DNA of 64,000 nt, taken from NCBI RefSeq assembly GCF_900167135.1, contig NZ_FUWZ01000006.1, positions 186,001-250,000 of the forward strand, written 5' to 3'. Positions within the stretch are counted from its first letter, which is position 1. Each line of letters begins with the position of its first letter. Positions 33,680 to 41,866 of this stretch are shown in pieces. Below the pieces are notes generated by a model. That model saw only the letters and a list, made by a program, of their open reading frames with translations, ran no database searches and was not told the origin of the DNA. Source of the stretch: Chitinophaga eiseniae (GTDB taxonomy: Bacteria > Bacteroidota > Bacteroidia > Chitinophagales > Chitinophagaceae). A program made the translations under genes and the position numbers.

Positions 33680-34282
33680 TCAGAGACTTTCCACACTGGC
33701 TAATCCCTTCTCTACAGCCGTTTCCCTGGTGGCGGTCATGCCGGCGCCCTCTATCCGGTAGGTGGTAACGTCCGGAATGCCTAAAAATTCCAGCATATAC
33801 CGCAGGTAAGGCGCTGCAAAATCAAAGGCAGCCATCGGCCCTTCGGAATAAATACCATTGGAGGCAATGGCGAGATAGGCTTTTTTCCCCGACAGCATCC
33901 CTGCAGGTCTTCCGTCTTTATAGGTAACGGTTTTGGCAGGTCTTACCACGTGATCTATCCATGCTTTGAGTGGGGCGGGAATGTTAAAATTGTAAAGCGG
34001 CACGCCGATGACAACAATATCGGCCGCCTGTAGCTGCGCTACCGCCATATCAGAAGTTTCCAGCAAGGTCAGCTGTTCGCTGGTAAGTGCATCGGGTGGC
34101 GTCCTGTAGGCATTTACCAGGTTGGTATGTAACCATTCCCAGGACTGGCCGGCGACGTCGTTGACAACCACTTCCTTGTCGGGGTGCCGTTGCCGCAGTT
34201 TTTCTACAATGCGGTTGCCCAGCAGTATGCTGTTGGATGATTCCCCGCGCGCACTCGATATGATATGCAAGATGTTTCCCAT
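33680..34282 (-). CDS. azoR: FMN-dependent NADH-azoreductase/quinone reductase
   Basis: 200 residues from ATG 34282 (MGNILHIISSARGESSNS); the 20 extra residues of the longer frame are unconserved. The flavodoxin-like fold shows ISSARGESSNSILLGNRIVEKL at the FMN phosphate site and GVPLYNFNIPAPLKAWIDHVVRPAKTVTY, the AzoR signature. It reduces quinones and azo compounds by two-electron transfer from NADH. Divergent from an HxlR regulator, with a palindrome covering its probable -7 box. Confidence 0.93.
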   Translation of the reverse strand: MGNILHIISSARGESSNSILLGNRIVEKLRQRHPDKEVVVNDVAGQSWEWLHTNLVNAYRTPPDALTSEQLTLLETSDMAVAQLQAADIVVIGVPLYNFNIPAPLKAWIDHVVRPAKTVTYKDGRPAGMLSGKKAYLAIASNGIYSEGPMAAFDFAAPYLRYMLEFLGIPDVTTYRIEGAGMTATRETAVEKGLASVESL

Positions 34283-34334
34283 GATCCGTTTTTTTGAATA
34301 TTTTTGTTTGGTTCTGCAGAGAGTATTTTTTTGA

Positions 34335-34350
34335 TGGTACAAATGTACCA
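34335..34350 (-). promoter_or_regulatory. Palindrome overlapping the azoR -7 box
   Basis: TGGTACA, 2 nt, TGTACCA is a perfect 7-bp-arm palindrome. Read on the minus strand it contains TACATTTG (34347-34340), an exact TAnnTTTG -7 element, 58-65 bp upstream of the azoR start. A repressor bound here would block the promoter. Confidence 0.6.
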
Positions 34351-34376
34351 GTCATTAAAAGCTATATTATCAACAT

Positions 34377-34406
34377 AACCCATAGGTTAGCACTAACCTG
34401 TGGGTT
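34377..34406 (+). promoter_or_regulatory. 14-bp-arm palindrome upstream of hxlR
   Basis: AACCCATAGGTTAG (34377-34390), 2-nt spacer, CTAACCTGTGGGTT (34393-34406); 13 of 14 pairs match. It lies 15 bp before the HxlR start, so it probably is the autoregulatory operator. Confidence 0.6.
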
Positions 34407-34420
34407 AGTAATCCAGAGAT

Positions 34421-34768
34421 ATGGAAACAGCAACATGCACAGACAAATGCCGGACGGTGATGCCGGCGGCGGAAGACGCGCTATACATCATCGCCGGAAA
34501 GTGGAAAGTGCGTATCATTATAGCACTGGCCAGTGGCGATAAACGTTTTAATGAATTACAACGGACGTTGACGGGCATCTCCGCGAGGGTGTTGTCCAAT
34601 GAGCTGAAAGACCTGGAGCTGAACGGCCTTGTTTCGAGGAAAACGCTCGACAACGGCACCGTGCTGTACGTCCGTAACGCCTATGCAGACTCGCTGCGCA
34701 ATGTGATGCACGAACTGGTGCAGTGGGGGATAGGGCACAAGGAAAAAATACGGAACAGGGAAATCTGA
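34421..34768 (+). CDS. HxlR-family transcriptional regulator with N-terminal Cys6
   Basis: 115 residues. METATCTDKC places cysteines at 6 and 10. A winged helix follows (VMPAAEDALYIIAGKWKVRIIIALASGDKRFNELQRTLTGISARVLSNELKDLELNGLVSRK). In Bacillus YodB and related HxlR/DUF24 proteins a cysteine at position 6 senses quinones and diamide and relieves repression of an azoreductase. The divergent azoR gene makes the same logic likely here. A VOC gene follows after 19 bp. Confidence 0.93.
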   Translation: METATCTDKCRTVMPAAEDALYIIAGKWKVRIIIALASGDKRFNELQRTLTGISARVLSNELKDLELNGLVSRKTLDNGTVLYVRNAYADSLRNVMHELVQWGIGHKEKIRNREI

Positions 34769-34787
34769 CCGGCAAAAAAATATACCA

Positions 34788-35162
34788 ATGATCAGACCTG
34801 AAATTATCATAGCAGTAAAAGACGTGGAGAAAAGTTCCGCCTGGTATCAGCAACTGCTGGGTTGTGAAAGCCGCCACGGCGGCGGTACATTCGAAATTCT
34901 CGCCGATCCCGAAGACGATACGGTTGTGTTATGCCTGCACAAATGGGGCGCTCACGGACATCCTACCATGCTGGACCCTGCACCGGCAGCCGGCAATGGA
35001 TTGATCCTCTTTTTCCGGGTGACGGACCTGGATGCGGCCTGGAAAAAAGCGCAGCAACTGAAAGCAACGGTGGAAGAGCCGCCGCATGTGAATGCCAACT
35101 CCCACAGAAATGAATTCTCCCTCAGGGACCCTGACGGGTATTATGTGTCTGTTACAGACTGA
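34788..35162 (+). CDS. VOC-family (glyoxalase/bleomycin-resistance-like) protein
   Basis: 124 residues. IRPEIIIAVKDVEKSSAWYQQLLGCESRHGGGTFEILAD and ILFFRVTDLDAAWKKAQQLKATVEE with the tail EFSLRDPDGYYVSVTD are the two beta-alpha-beta modules of the fold. A metal-ligand pattern is plausible (Glu in EFSLRDPDGYY). It is probably cotranscribed with the HxlR gene. In B. subtilis an analogous HxlR regulon includes the VOC-type CatE dioxygenase, but specificity here is unknown. Ends before a strong hairpin. Confidence 0.9.
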   Translation: MIRPEIIIAVKDVEKSSAWYQQLLGCESRHGGGTFEILADPEDDTVVLCLHKWGAHGHPTMLDPAPAAGNGLILFFRVTDLDAAWKKAQQLKATVEEPPHVNANSHRNEFSLRDPDGYYVSVTD

Positions 35163-35173
35163 CAATGCATCAG

Positions 35174-35203
35174 AAAGGCCCGGAAAGTTTGTTCCGGGCC
35201 TTT
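35174..35203. terminator. Bidirectional terminator between the VOC gene and GH88 gene
   Basis: 12-bp perfect stem (35174-35185 with 35192-35203, core AAGGCCCGGAA) and 6-nt loop. It is followed by TTTCCTTTC on the plus strand and preceded by A-rich sequence on the other side. It lies between convergent genes. Confidence 0.8.
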
Positions 35204-35221
35204 TCCTTTCCGCTGTATCTC

Positions 35222-36430
35222 TCAATGGCGGGTATATTGGCGGTATCTCATCAACGCCTCTACGAAATAATAATCAGCATACGACAACGGCACATTGATC
35301 TCCACGCCATGCGGCAATGAACCGACGCTTTTCATCAGGATAAAGTTGTTATTCTCTCCTTCTTTTGCGCGGTAGGTATCGGACGAAAGGACGACGATGA
35401 TCTGCTCTGCTGTTTTCCAATAGGTGTCCGACTGTTTGCCTTTGGTGAGGGTACTCAGTTCCAGCAGGGCAGAAGCCATGACGGTCGCCGCGGAAGCGTC
35501 GCGGTAAGCGTACGGGATATCTGCCGCATTAAAATCCCAGTAAGGAATTTTGTCTTTCGGCAGCGCAGGATGGTGCAACAGAAAAGTTGCTACGGCCACC
35601 GCCTGCTGCAGATAGCGTGGGTTACGGGTTTCGCGGTACATCATAGTGTAACCGTACAGCGCCCAGGTTTGTCCTCTTGCCCAGGCCGACGAATCCGCTG
35701 CGCCCTGGAAAGTCTTTTTGGCCACAGGTTTACCGGTGAGGGTATCGTAGTCGATGACATGCCAGGTGCTGAAATCCTTACGGAAATGGTGCAGCAGCGT
35801 GGTATTGGCGTGATTTACAGCAATGTTGTAATACGTAGAGTCGCCGGTTTGACGGGTGGCCCAGGTCAGCAACTCCAGGTTCATCATGTTATCGATGATG
35901 ACGGGAAACTGCCAGTTGCCGTGGTCCCATGACCGGATGCAATTCACCCTGGCATTAAAGCGGGATGCCAGTGAACGGGCGCTGTTCAGCAGGATGTCCC
36001 GGTAGGCCGCCTGTGGCGCAATACGCAGGGCGTTGCCATAGCTGTTGTACATCATAAACCCGAGGTCGTGGGTTTGCCGGTTGTACTGCTCTTTTTCCAG
36101 CAGTCGCAGGCGCTTATTTGCTTCTGCGAGTATCTGCGGATCTTTGCTGTATTCGTAGAGATACCATAACGTACCTGGGTAGAAGCCGCTGGTCCACCAG
36201 CGGGATTCGGCGGTCATCAATGTCCCGTCTTTGGCGGTGGTACGGGGAAACCTGTCGTCCGGCAACGCCGTCATCATGTGTTTGTACTGCCGTACCGAGA
36301 AAGACAGCGCCGAATCTACGGTCTGTTTCATCGCAGGCGGCATGACCCTATTTTTCGTTTGTGCTTTGCCGTTGTAACTCATGGCGGTGCAACAGATCAA
36401 CATGCACCAGCTCCATTTTCCTGTTTTCAT
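35222..36430 (-). CDS. GH88 unsaturated glucuronyl hydrolase
   Basis: 402 residues with a signal peptide (MKTGKWSWCMLICCTAMSYNGKAQ). THDLGFMMYNSYG holds Asp122 and PVIIDNMMNLELL holds Asp180, corresponding to the two catalytic aspartates of unsaturated glucuronyl hydrolases (58 residues apart, as in the family). WDHGNWQFP and RGQTWALYGYTMMYR are further conserved parts. It removes the 4,5-unsaturated uronate left by lyases, here from products of the two adjacent heparinase-like lyases. Last gene of the PUL, 7 bp after the sulfatase gene. Confidence 0.93.
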   Translation of the reverse strand: MKTGKWSWCMLICCTAMSYNGKAQTKNRVMPPAMKQTVDSALSFSVRQYKHMMTALPDDRFPRTTAKDGTLMTAESRWWTSGFYPGTLWYLYEYSKDPQILAEANKRLRLLEKEQYNRQTHDLGFMMYNSYGNALRIAPQAAYRDILLNSARSLASRFNARVNCIRSWDHGNWQFPVIIDNMMNLELLTWATRQTGDSTYYNIAVNHANTTLLHHFRKDFSTWHVIDYDTLTGKPVAKKTFQGAADSSAWARGQTWALYGYTMMYRETRNPRYLQQAVAVATFLLHHPALPKDKIPYWDFNAADIPYAYRDASAATVMASALLELSTLTKGKQSDTYWKTAEQIIVVLSSDTYRAKEGENNNFILMKSVGSLPHGVEINVPLSYADYYFVEALMRYRQYTRH

Positions 36431-36437
36431 ATCGTTG

Positions 36438-37925
36438 TTATTTCAGGTAGTTGTATACAGAGTCCAGTTTAAACTGTCGTTGCGCTTCCGGGCTGGGCCG
36501 CGGCGTTTTGTCAATCTCCGAGAAATACCCGGTGGTGTCCCAGATCAGCCGCCCGCCGGTAACGCGCGGGTCGCCGGTGGCCACAAGATGTGCCTGCATT
36601 TTAGCGGCGAGGGAGTCTTTCAGTTTCGCATAACGTTGATCGGCCGCGAGGTTATGCAGTTCGTCCGGATCGTTTTTAATGTCGAATAATTCTTCCGCCG
36701 GTCTTTTAGCAAAACCCAGTTCAAAGAAAGGCTTGATGGCTGCGCTGTCTTTATGGGCCATGATATAACATTTGGCCAGTCCGGGGTAGTGCAGCATGTA
36801 AGGGTCAATGTCTCCATACAGCGGTGGGTCGCCGGCCGGCCATCTGTCTGGCTCGTAGTTGCGGATATAGAGATAATCCTGTGTACGGATAGCCCTGCCG
36901 GGATAACCCAGTCCATGCTGCCGTACAAATGCGTGGCGTTCCCTGCCCAGCACCACATACTCCCGTGCGGGGGCTGCCTGTCCTTTGGTGACTACGGGCA
37001 ACAGGCTTTGGCCGGTCATCTCTTTTGGTACCGCCACCTGTCCCAGTTCCAGGAAGGTAGGGGCCAGGTCATTCAATGTCACCAGGTGGTCGGTGGTTTC
37101 ATTCTCCCTGAATTTGCCGGGCCAGGAAATGATCAGGGGCACATGTGTGCCAAAGTCATACAGGTTGGCCAGCCCGCGTGGCATCTGCCAGCCGTTGTCG
37201 CTGCACACGATGATAACGGTGTTTTCCAGGTCGCCGCTTTCCCGGAGCTGTTGCAGGATACCGCCCAGTTCGCGGTCGAAAGTTTCCACGGCGGCGTAGT
37301 AGTCTGCGATGTCCGTGCGTACGTCTTTGCAGTCGGGCAGATAGCCGGGCACCTGCACGCTGTCGGCGTGTATGCCTGACCGTTCCCCGCTGCCTACTTC
37401 ATAAGGCCGGTGCGGCTCGTGGCTGCTCACCCAGTAGCACCAGGGCGCGCCTTTACGGGCGGAGAGGAAGTCGCCGAAGTTATTGAATTCGTTACCGGCC
37501 GGGTTCCGCTTGCGTTGGTTGGCTGTAAAACTGCCCGGTCCCCAGCCTTTGCCCTGGAAGCCGAGTTCATAGCCGGAGGCTTCCAGCAGGTCGGTATAGA
37601 GCTTAAGTTTGGTGGGAAGAACGCCCCACAGGTTAGCACCTTCTTCGATGCGCCAGATATCCTGACCGGTGAGCATGGCGGCCCTGGCCGGTGAACAGGA
37701 AGGAGAGCTGCAGAAGGCGTTGGTAAATTTTACGCCCTGACGGGCTATCAGGTCCATGTTGGGCGTTCTCACGGTCTTATCGCCATAACAACCGGCATGG
37801 TTCCATGATTGGTTGTCGGACATGATCATGAGGATGTTGGGCCTCTTTTTTTTGGGAGCGCAGGCGGCGCTGAGCAAACATAACAGCAGGCAGGCGGCCA
37901 GATTGCGGATCGTAGTTATCGTCAT
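36438..37925 (-). CDS. Sulfatase (S1 family), lipoprotein; N-sulfoglucosamine sulfohydrolase-like
   Basis: 495 residues, lipoprotein signal (LLLCLLSAAC, Cys22). RPNILMIMSDNQSWNHAGCYGDKTVRTPNMD holds the metal-binding aspartate. The formylglycine motif is Cys77-S-P-A-R within SSPSCSPARAAMLTGQDIWRIEEGANLWG. The later SDNGWQMPRGLANLYDFGTHVPLI supplies the second Asp-Asn metal pair. The pattern resembles the SGSH/heparan-N-sulfatase group, but substrate position is inferred. It carries C-x-P-x-R, so an anaerobic or aerobic formylglycine-generating enzyme encoded elsewhere is required. Confidence 0.88.
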   Translation of the reverse strand: MTITTIRNLAACLLLCLLSAACAPKKKRPNILMIMSDNQSWNHAGCYGDKTVRTPNMDLIARQGVKFTNAFCSSPSCSPARAAMLTGQDIWRIEEGANLWGVLPTKLKLYTDLLEASGYELGFQGKGWGPGSFTANQRKRNPAGNEFNNFGDFLSARKGAPWCYWVSSHEPHRPYEVGSGERSGIHADSVQVPGYLPDCKDVRTDIADYYAAVETFDRELGGILQQLRESGDLENTVIIVCSDNGWQMPRGLANLYDFGTHVPLIISWPGKFRENETTDHLVTLNDLAPTFLELGQVAVPKEMTGQSLLPVVTKGQAAPAREYVVLGRERHAFVRQHGLGYPGRAIRTQDYLYIRNYEPDRWPAGDPPLYGDIDPYMLHYPGLAKCYIMAHKDSAAIKPFFELGFAKRPAEELFDIKNDPDELHNLAADQRYAKLKDSLAAKMQAHLVATGDPRVTGGRLIWDTTGYFSEIDKTPRPSPEAQRQFKLDSVYNYLK

Positions 37926-37926
37926 G

Positions 37927-40482
37927 TTATCGGGTTTTTATAATAGCTGGCAGTACGTCGATAGTTTCGGCAGACTGCCCGTTTTCGGTAAGCACGGTGC
38001 TGTGTTGGTAGCGGTGCTGACCCTGTGGGAAATGTCCGCTGCCATAATGCAGGGCAGTGGTTTGATCGTCGTTGAAAATATAGAGCAGTGGCGCTTTGTT
38101 GTCGTCCAGTTCCGCTACGATGTGCCATGGGCCTACCCGCCATTCGCCGTTTTGTTGCGTAACGGAGAGGGTGGCCACGTCGGGAGCGCCTACCTGCATT
38201 ACAGTCAGCAGGCGTGCCTGCCGGCTTGGTGCTGTGGTGATGCCGCAATGCCATTGATCGGTAAACGGTACGATGTTGCCTTCGTCGTCTGTCTTGCCTT
38301 TCCAGTTAATGGCCGGTGCGTTAAAACGCTGGTGCACGATCATACTGGTTTTCGTATGGGCGTATACGTGTACGCCGGCTTTTACATTCGGTTCGTTGAC
38401 GGAGAAGGTATTGCCGTCGCCCTGCCGGATAGTGTATGGGCTATGGGCCTGCCAGGTCCATTTAACGGGCTGTTTGGCCGCCAGCTCATCATACAGCACG
38501 ATAATATTGCTGTCGAGCATCAGCATATGACGACGGTAGCGGGTGACGCCGGCGTCGCCAAATCCGTTTTGCCGGTTAGGCTGCAGGTGATTGAGTTCGA
38601 AATGTCCTAACCAGAACGGGGCCGTTACCGGGCCATACGCGTTGGAGGCATCGCCCAGCGTGTACTGTATCCGTTTGCCGGCAATGTGCCGCGGCATCCA
38701 GCCATAGCCGTTTTCTCCGATCCGTTGTCCGAGGCTGTCGGCCAGTATGGTACAGTAAGCGCGGGTGTTGCGGTAATGCAGCAGGTTGTGGGCATCGCTG
38801 AAGTTGCTGTAAAAGCCGCTGCCACCGAAGATCAGCTTACCGCCGTAGTTGACGTTGAAAGCGTTTTGGCTGGCATGGCCGTGACCGGAAGATCCGAAGG
38901 GATTGGCACTGAGGGAGGCCATCAGGTCTTTACGGGCATCATCGATATGCGAGTGCATCATGGTCAGCCCTATATCCGGGAAAGTACGGGAGGCCGGTAA
39001 GGCAGCCGGAGAGATGATTTCGGGTCGCGGCGTATTTTTCACCAGCAGTCGGAACAGCACAAAGTCTTTGTCTCTGCGGAAGTAGTCGGGGAATTGCTGC
39101 TGTATCGTATGTACGTACCAGTTAAAATATGGGTTATGCACTTTGCGGGACAGGGCTTCTGCAAATACCGCCGGTGTGCGGGCGGTAGTGGACAGATTTT
39201 CATGCATGTCGCCCATAGCTACGGAAGCGGATGCCGGCGGGTAGGAATATAACAGGTAGTAAGGCAGGTTCTGCATCCAGGGGGCAGTGAAATAGTCCAC
39301 CCCGCTCAGGTCGCCGAACAGCAGTGAGAGATAGGCGAGCGATACGAAATTGACCCGGAAGTAGCCGTTGCTTTCATGCCAGCCTCCATCGGTGGTGCCC
39401 AGCACCGGGAAGCGGGCGCTCCACACTTCGTAGGCGTATTGCAGCCACTGATTGGCCGGGGGCGCGTCATGCGCCAGCGCTATCGCTGAGATGGTGAAAT
39501 TACGCAGGATATGTTGCCATATATGGTTATCGCAGAGCTGTAGCTCGAAGCGGTTGGTCAGGTTGCGATAGATGCCGCTGCCCCGGCGGAGGATCGCTTG
39601 TTGCAGCGTTGTCCGTTGTGCGGCGGTGAGGCGGTCGTATGCCATATCATAGGCCCAGGCCATGCCTTCCATGACGTTGCCGTTGTTGAAATCATCGCGG
39701 GTGCCGTAGCCGGCAGGGTCCAGGCTGGCCAGGTGCATTGCACGGCGAACGGCCTCCGTGGCGTAACGGGCATCGCCGCTGAGCCAGTAGGCAATGCAGA
39801 GCTGACGGACAGGCTGCGCCACTTTTTCACCGAAGCCGTGGTACATAAATTCTATCATTTTTTCCTGCTGCCGGGTGGTCATGCCGGTGGTATCACGCGG
39901 CCGGGTAGGCTTTTCTTCCGGGAGAGGGGCGTTGAGCAGTTTGTCTGCGGAGCGCAGCAGGGCGATGGCTTCCGCATCGTTGCGGTTGGCATGACGGAAA
40001 CCGGTCAGCTGCGCCTGCATGTTCCACAAACGGGGATGCGGCTTGCGTGCTTTCTCCATCATTTGCGGTAGTGTAGGCGTTGCCGTAGGAGCGGACACAA
40101 AAAAGTATTGCCGTGGCCACCAGCGCCATTCATCTTTGTCGTATGCGCGGGAGGCATATTGCCAGTACCATTTGCCGGCAGGCAGCGGTGTGTGCAGGGC
40201 GTACATCGCCCATGGAAGCGTGTCGCTCAGTTGGGTACGGCCGGCAGGGAAGAGGCTGTCCTGGCTGTATCGGACCACATAGCGGGTGTTCCTGCCGGCT
40301 ACGGCTGGCCATAATAACGCCTGCGGATCGGTAGCGCCATTGGCGGGAAATGGCCAGCTGCGCTCCCGCATATGCAGAAAAGGTGCGGTGATATTCTGAT
40401 TGGCATCGGGCAGCTGCTGCGCGGTAGCGCTCAGGGAGAGCATCACGGCAAAAAAGGCCGGCCAGCGAAAAGAACGGTGCAT
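37927..40482 (-). CDS. Heparinase II-like polysaccharide lyase (DUF4962 + heparinase II/III)
   Basis: 851 residues with a signal peptide (MHRSFRWPAFFAVMLSLSATAQQ). An N-terminal Ig-like/DUF4962 region (ALLWPAVAGRNTRYVVRYSQDSLFP, GKWYWQYASRAYDKDEWRWWPRQYFFVSA) leads to an (alpha/alpha) toroid (NVMEGMAWAYDMAYDRLT, QLCDNHIWQHILRNFTISAIAL, GTTDGGWHESNGYFR) and a beta-sandwich heparinase II/III domain (SGHGHASQNAFNVNYGGKLIFGGSG). The domain order matches heparinase II (PL21). It should cleave uronic-acid glycans by beta-elimination in the periplasm or at the cell surface. Gaps to both neighbours are 1 bp. Confidence 0.85.
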   Translation of the reverse strand: MHRSFRWPAFFAVMLSLSATAQQLPDANQNITAPFLHMRERSWPFPANGATDPQALLWPAVAGRNTRYVVRYSQDSLFPAGRTQLSDTLPWAMYALHTPLPAGKWYWQYASRAYDKDEWRWWPRQYFFVSAPTATPTLPQMMEKARKPHPRLWNMQAQLTGFRHANRNDAEAIALLRSADKLLNAPLPEEKPTRPRDTTGMTTRQQEKMIEFMYHGFGEKVAQPVRQLCIAYWLSGDARYATEAVRRAMHLASLDPAGYGTRDDFNNGNVMEGMAWAYDMAYDRLTAAQRTTLQQAILRRGSGIYRNLTNRFELQLCDNHIWQHILRNFTISAIALAHDAPPANQWLQYAYEVWSARFPVLGTTDGGWHESNGYFRVNFVSLAYLSLLFGDLSGVDYFTAPWMQNLPYYLLYSYPPASASVAMGDMHENLSTTARTPAVFAEALSRKVHNPYFNWYVHTIQQQFPDYFRRDKDFVLFRLLVKNTPRPEIISPAALPASRTFPDIGLTMMHSHIDDARKDLMASLSANPFGSSGHGHASQNAFNVNYGGKLIFGGSGFYSNFSDAHNLLHYRNTRAYCTILADSLGQRIGENGYGWMPRHIAGKRIQYTLGDASNAYGPVTAPFWLGHFELNHLQPNRQNGFGDAGVTRYRRHMLMLDSNIIVLYDELAAKQPVKWTWQAHSPYTIRQGDGNTFSVNEPNVKAGVHVYAHTKTSMIVHQRFNAPAINWKGKTDDEGNIVPFTDQWHCGITTAPSRQARLLTVMQVGAPDVATLSVTQQNGEWRVGPWHIVAELDDNKAPLLYIFNDDQTTALHYGSGHFPQGQHRYQHSTVLTENGQSAETIDVLPAIIKTR

Positions 40483-40483
40483 C

Positions 40484-41866
40484 TTATGGTTTTAAGGGGG
40501 TGAAAGGATCATCGGCTGCGAGGCACCACTGACGGAGGTAACGCCGGAACTGTTCCTGTACCTGCCGGAAACGTTTGTCAACGGAAAGACTGTGCATCTC
40601 TCCCGGGTCCTGCTGTAAGTCAAACAACTGCTCCCGGATAGGGCCTTTGTCATACACAATGTATTTGTAGCGGGCGGTGATAACGGCCCTGCCGTCAATA
40701 TCGAGCGACTTTTCATTGTCGGCGAAGGTGGTGGCGATGACGAGCGTGTCACGGAACTGTTGTTGCCGGCCGCTGAGCAGTGGTTGCAGGCTGCGGCCCG
40801 CCAGGTAGGCAGGTTTGGCCGCACCGGCATAATCGCAGAGCGTAGGGATGATATCGGTACCATTGCATACCAGTTGATCGTTGAGAATGCGGCTGCGAAC
40901 ACCCGGTCCGGCAATGATCAGGGGCACGCTGGCAGATTCTTCGTACAGCACCTGCTTCTGGTTCCAGCGGTGCGCCGCATAGCCGTCTCCGTGGTCGCTG
41001 GTAAAGATCACGATGGTATTGTCTTCCAGCTTGTATTTACGGAGCGTTTCCAGTACCATGCCCACATACTGGTCCACCTGTTCGGTCAACCGGTTATAGG
41101 CCCAGCGGTATGCGCGCCATTGTTCCGGCTGCCATTGAAGGGTGGGATAGGTACGGTAGTTGGAATGCTGCTGTTCCCGTACAACGGGCGGCTCTTGTGC
41201 AGGGATATTGAAATTTGCGGGTAGGGCCGGCCAATGGCTGCTGTCGGGCAGAGGGGGCAGCATGTCCATTTTCATGTCGTCGCCCCGCGCCCATTCGCAG
41301 ATGTCATGCGGATTTACAAAAGAGGCTACAAGGAAGAAAGGCTGACGGCTGTTCTGTTTGATAAATGCGGCACAGTCAGCGGGCGTGGCAGCATCCATCC
41401 AGTCGCGCATCCGGATGTTTTTCATATACTGAAAGCCGTGTCGTGCGCTGTCGGTTGTCAGCAGCGGGATATGCCATTTGCCGACATAACCCGTGCGGTA
41501 GCCAGCTGCTTTCATCAGCCGGCCGGCCATTATTACGGTGTCGGGCCAACGGTTTTCTTTATCGGACGCGTTGGTGGTGATCCGCATCTGGTGTGGCATA
41601 CGGCCGCTGAACATACTGATGCGCGATGGTGTGCAAAGCGGCTGTGCGCAATAGGCACGGGTGAAACGCACGCCTCTGGCAGCGAGACGGTCCATCGCCG
41701 GCGTATGCAGCTCCTTGTTGCCGGCAATACTCATGGCTTGCGCGGTCTGCTGGTCGGTGATGATCCAAAGGATGTTGGGGCGTGCAGGCGTGACCGTTTG
41801 CCCGGTGGCATGCAGGCCCCAGACAACTCCCAGGCACCATAACCATTGCTGAAAGATCCTGTTCAT
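40484..41866 (-). CDS. Sulfatase (S1 family), secreted
   Basis: 460 residues, signal peptide MNRIFQQWLWCLGVVWGLHATGQ. RPNILWIITDQQTAQAM binds calcium, and the formylglycine motif is Cys78-T-P-S-R in AQPLCTPSRISMFSGRMPHQ. GYVGKWHIP and the late IVIFTSDHGDGYAAHRWNQKQVLYEESASVPLI are standard sulfatase elements. The desulfated position cannot be read off, so 2-O or 6-O activity on heparan-type or related glycans is inference. Its start overlaps the stop of the upstream sulfatase gene by 4 bp. Confidence 0.9.
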   Translation of the reverse strand: MNRIFQQWLWCLGVVWGLHATGQTVTPARPNILWIITDQQTAQAMSIAGNKELHTPAMDRLAARGVRFTRAYCAQPLCTPSRISMFSGRMPHQMRITTNASDKENRWPDTVIMAGRLMKAAGYRTGYVGKWHIPLLTTDSARHGFQYMKNIRMRDWMDAATPADCAAFIKQNSRQPFFLVASFVNPHDICEWARGDDMKMDMLPPLPDSSHWPALPANFNIPAQEPPVVREQQHSNYRTYPTLQWQPEQWRAYRWAYNRLTEQVDQYVGMVLETLRKYKLEDNTIVIFTSDHGDGYAAHRWNQKQVLYEESASVPLIIAGPGVRSRILNDQLVCNGTDIIPTLCDYAGAAKPAYLAGRSLQPLLSGRQQQFRDTLVIATTFADNEKSLDIDGRAVITARYKYIVYDKGPIREQLFDLQQDPGEMHSLSVDKRFRQVQEQFRRYLRQWCLAADDPFTPLKP

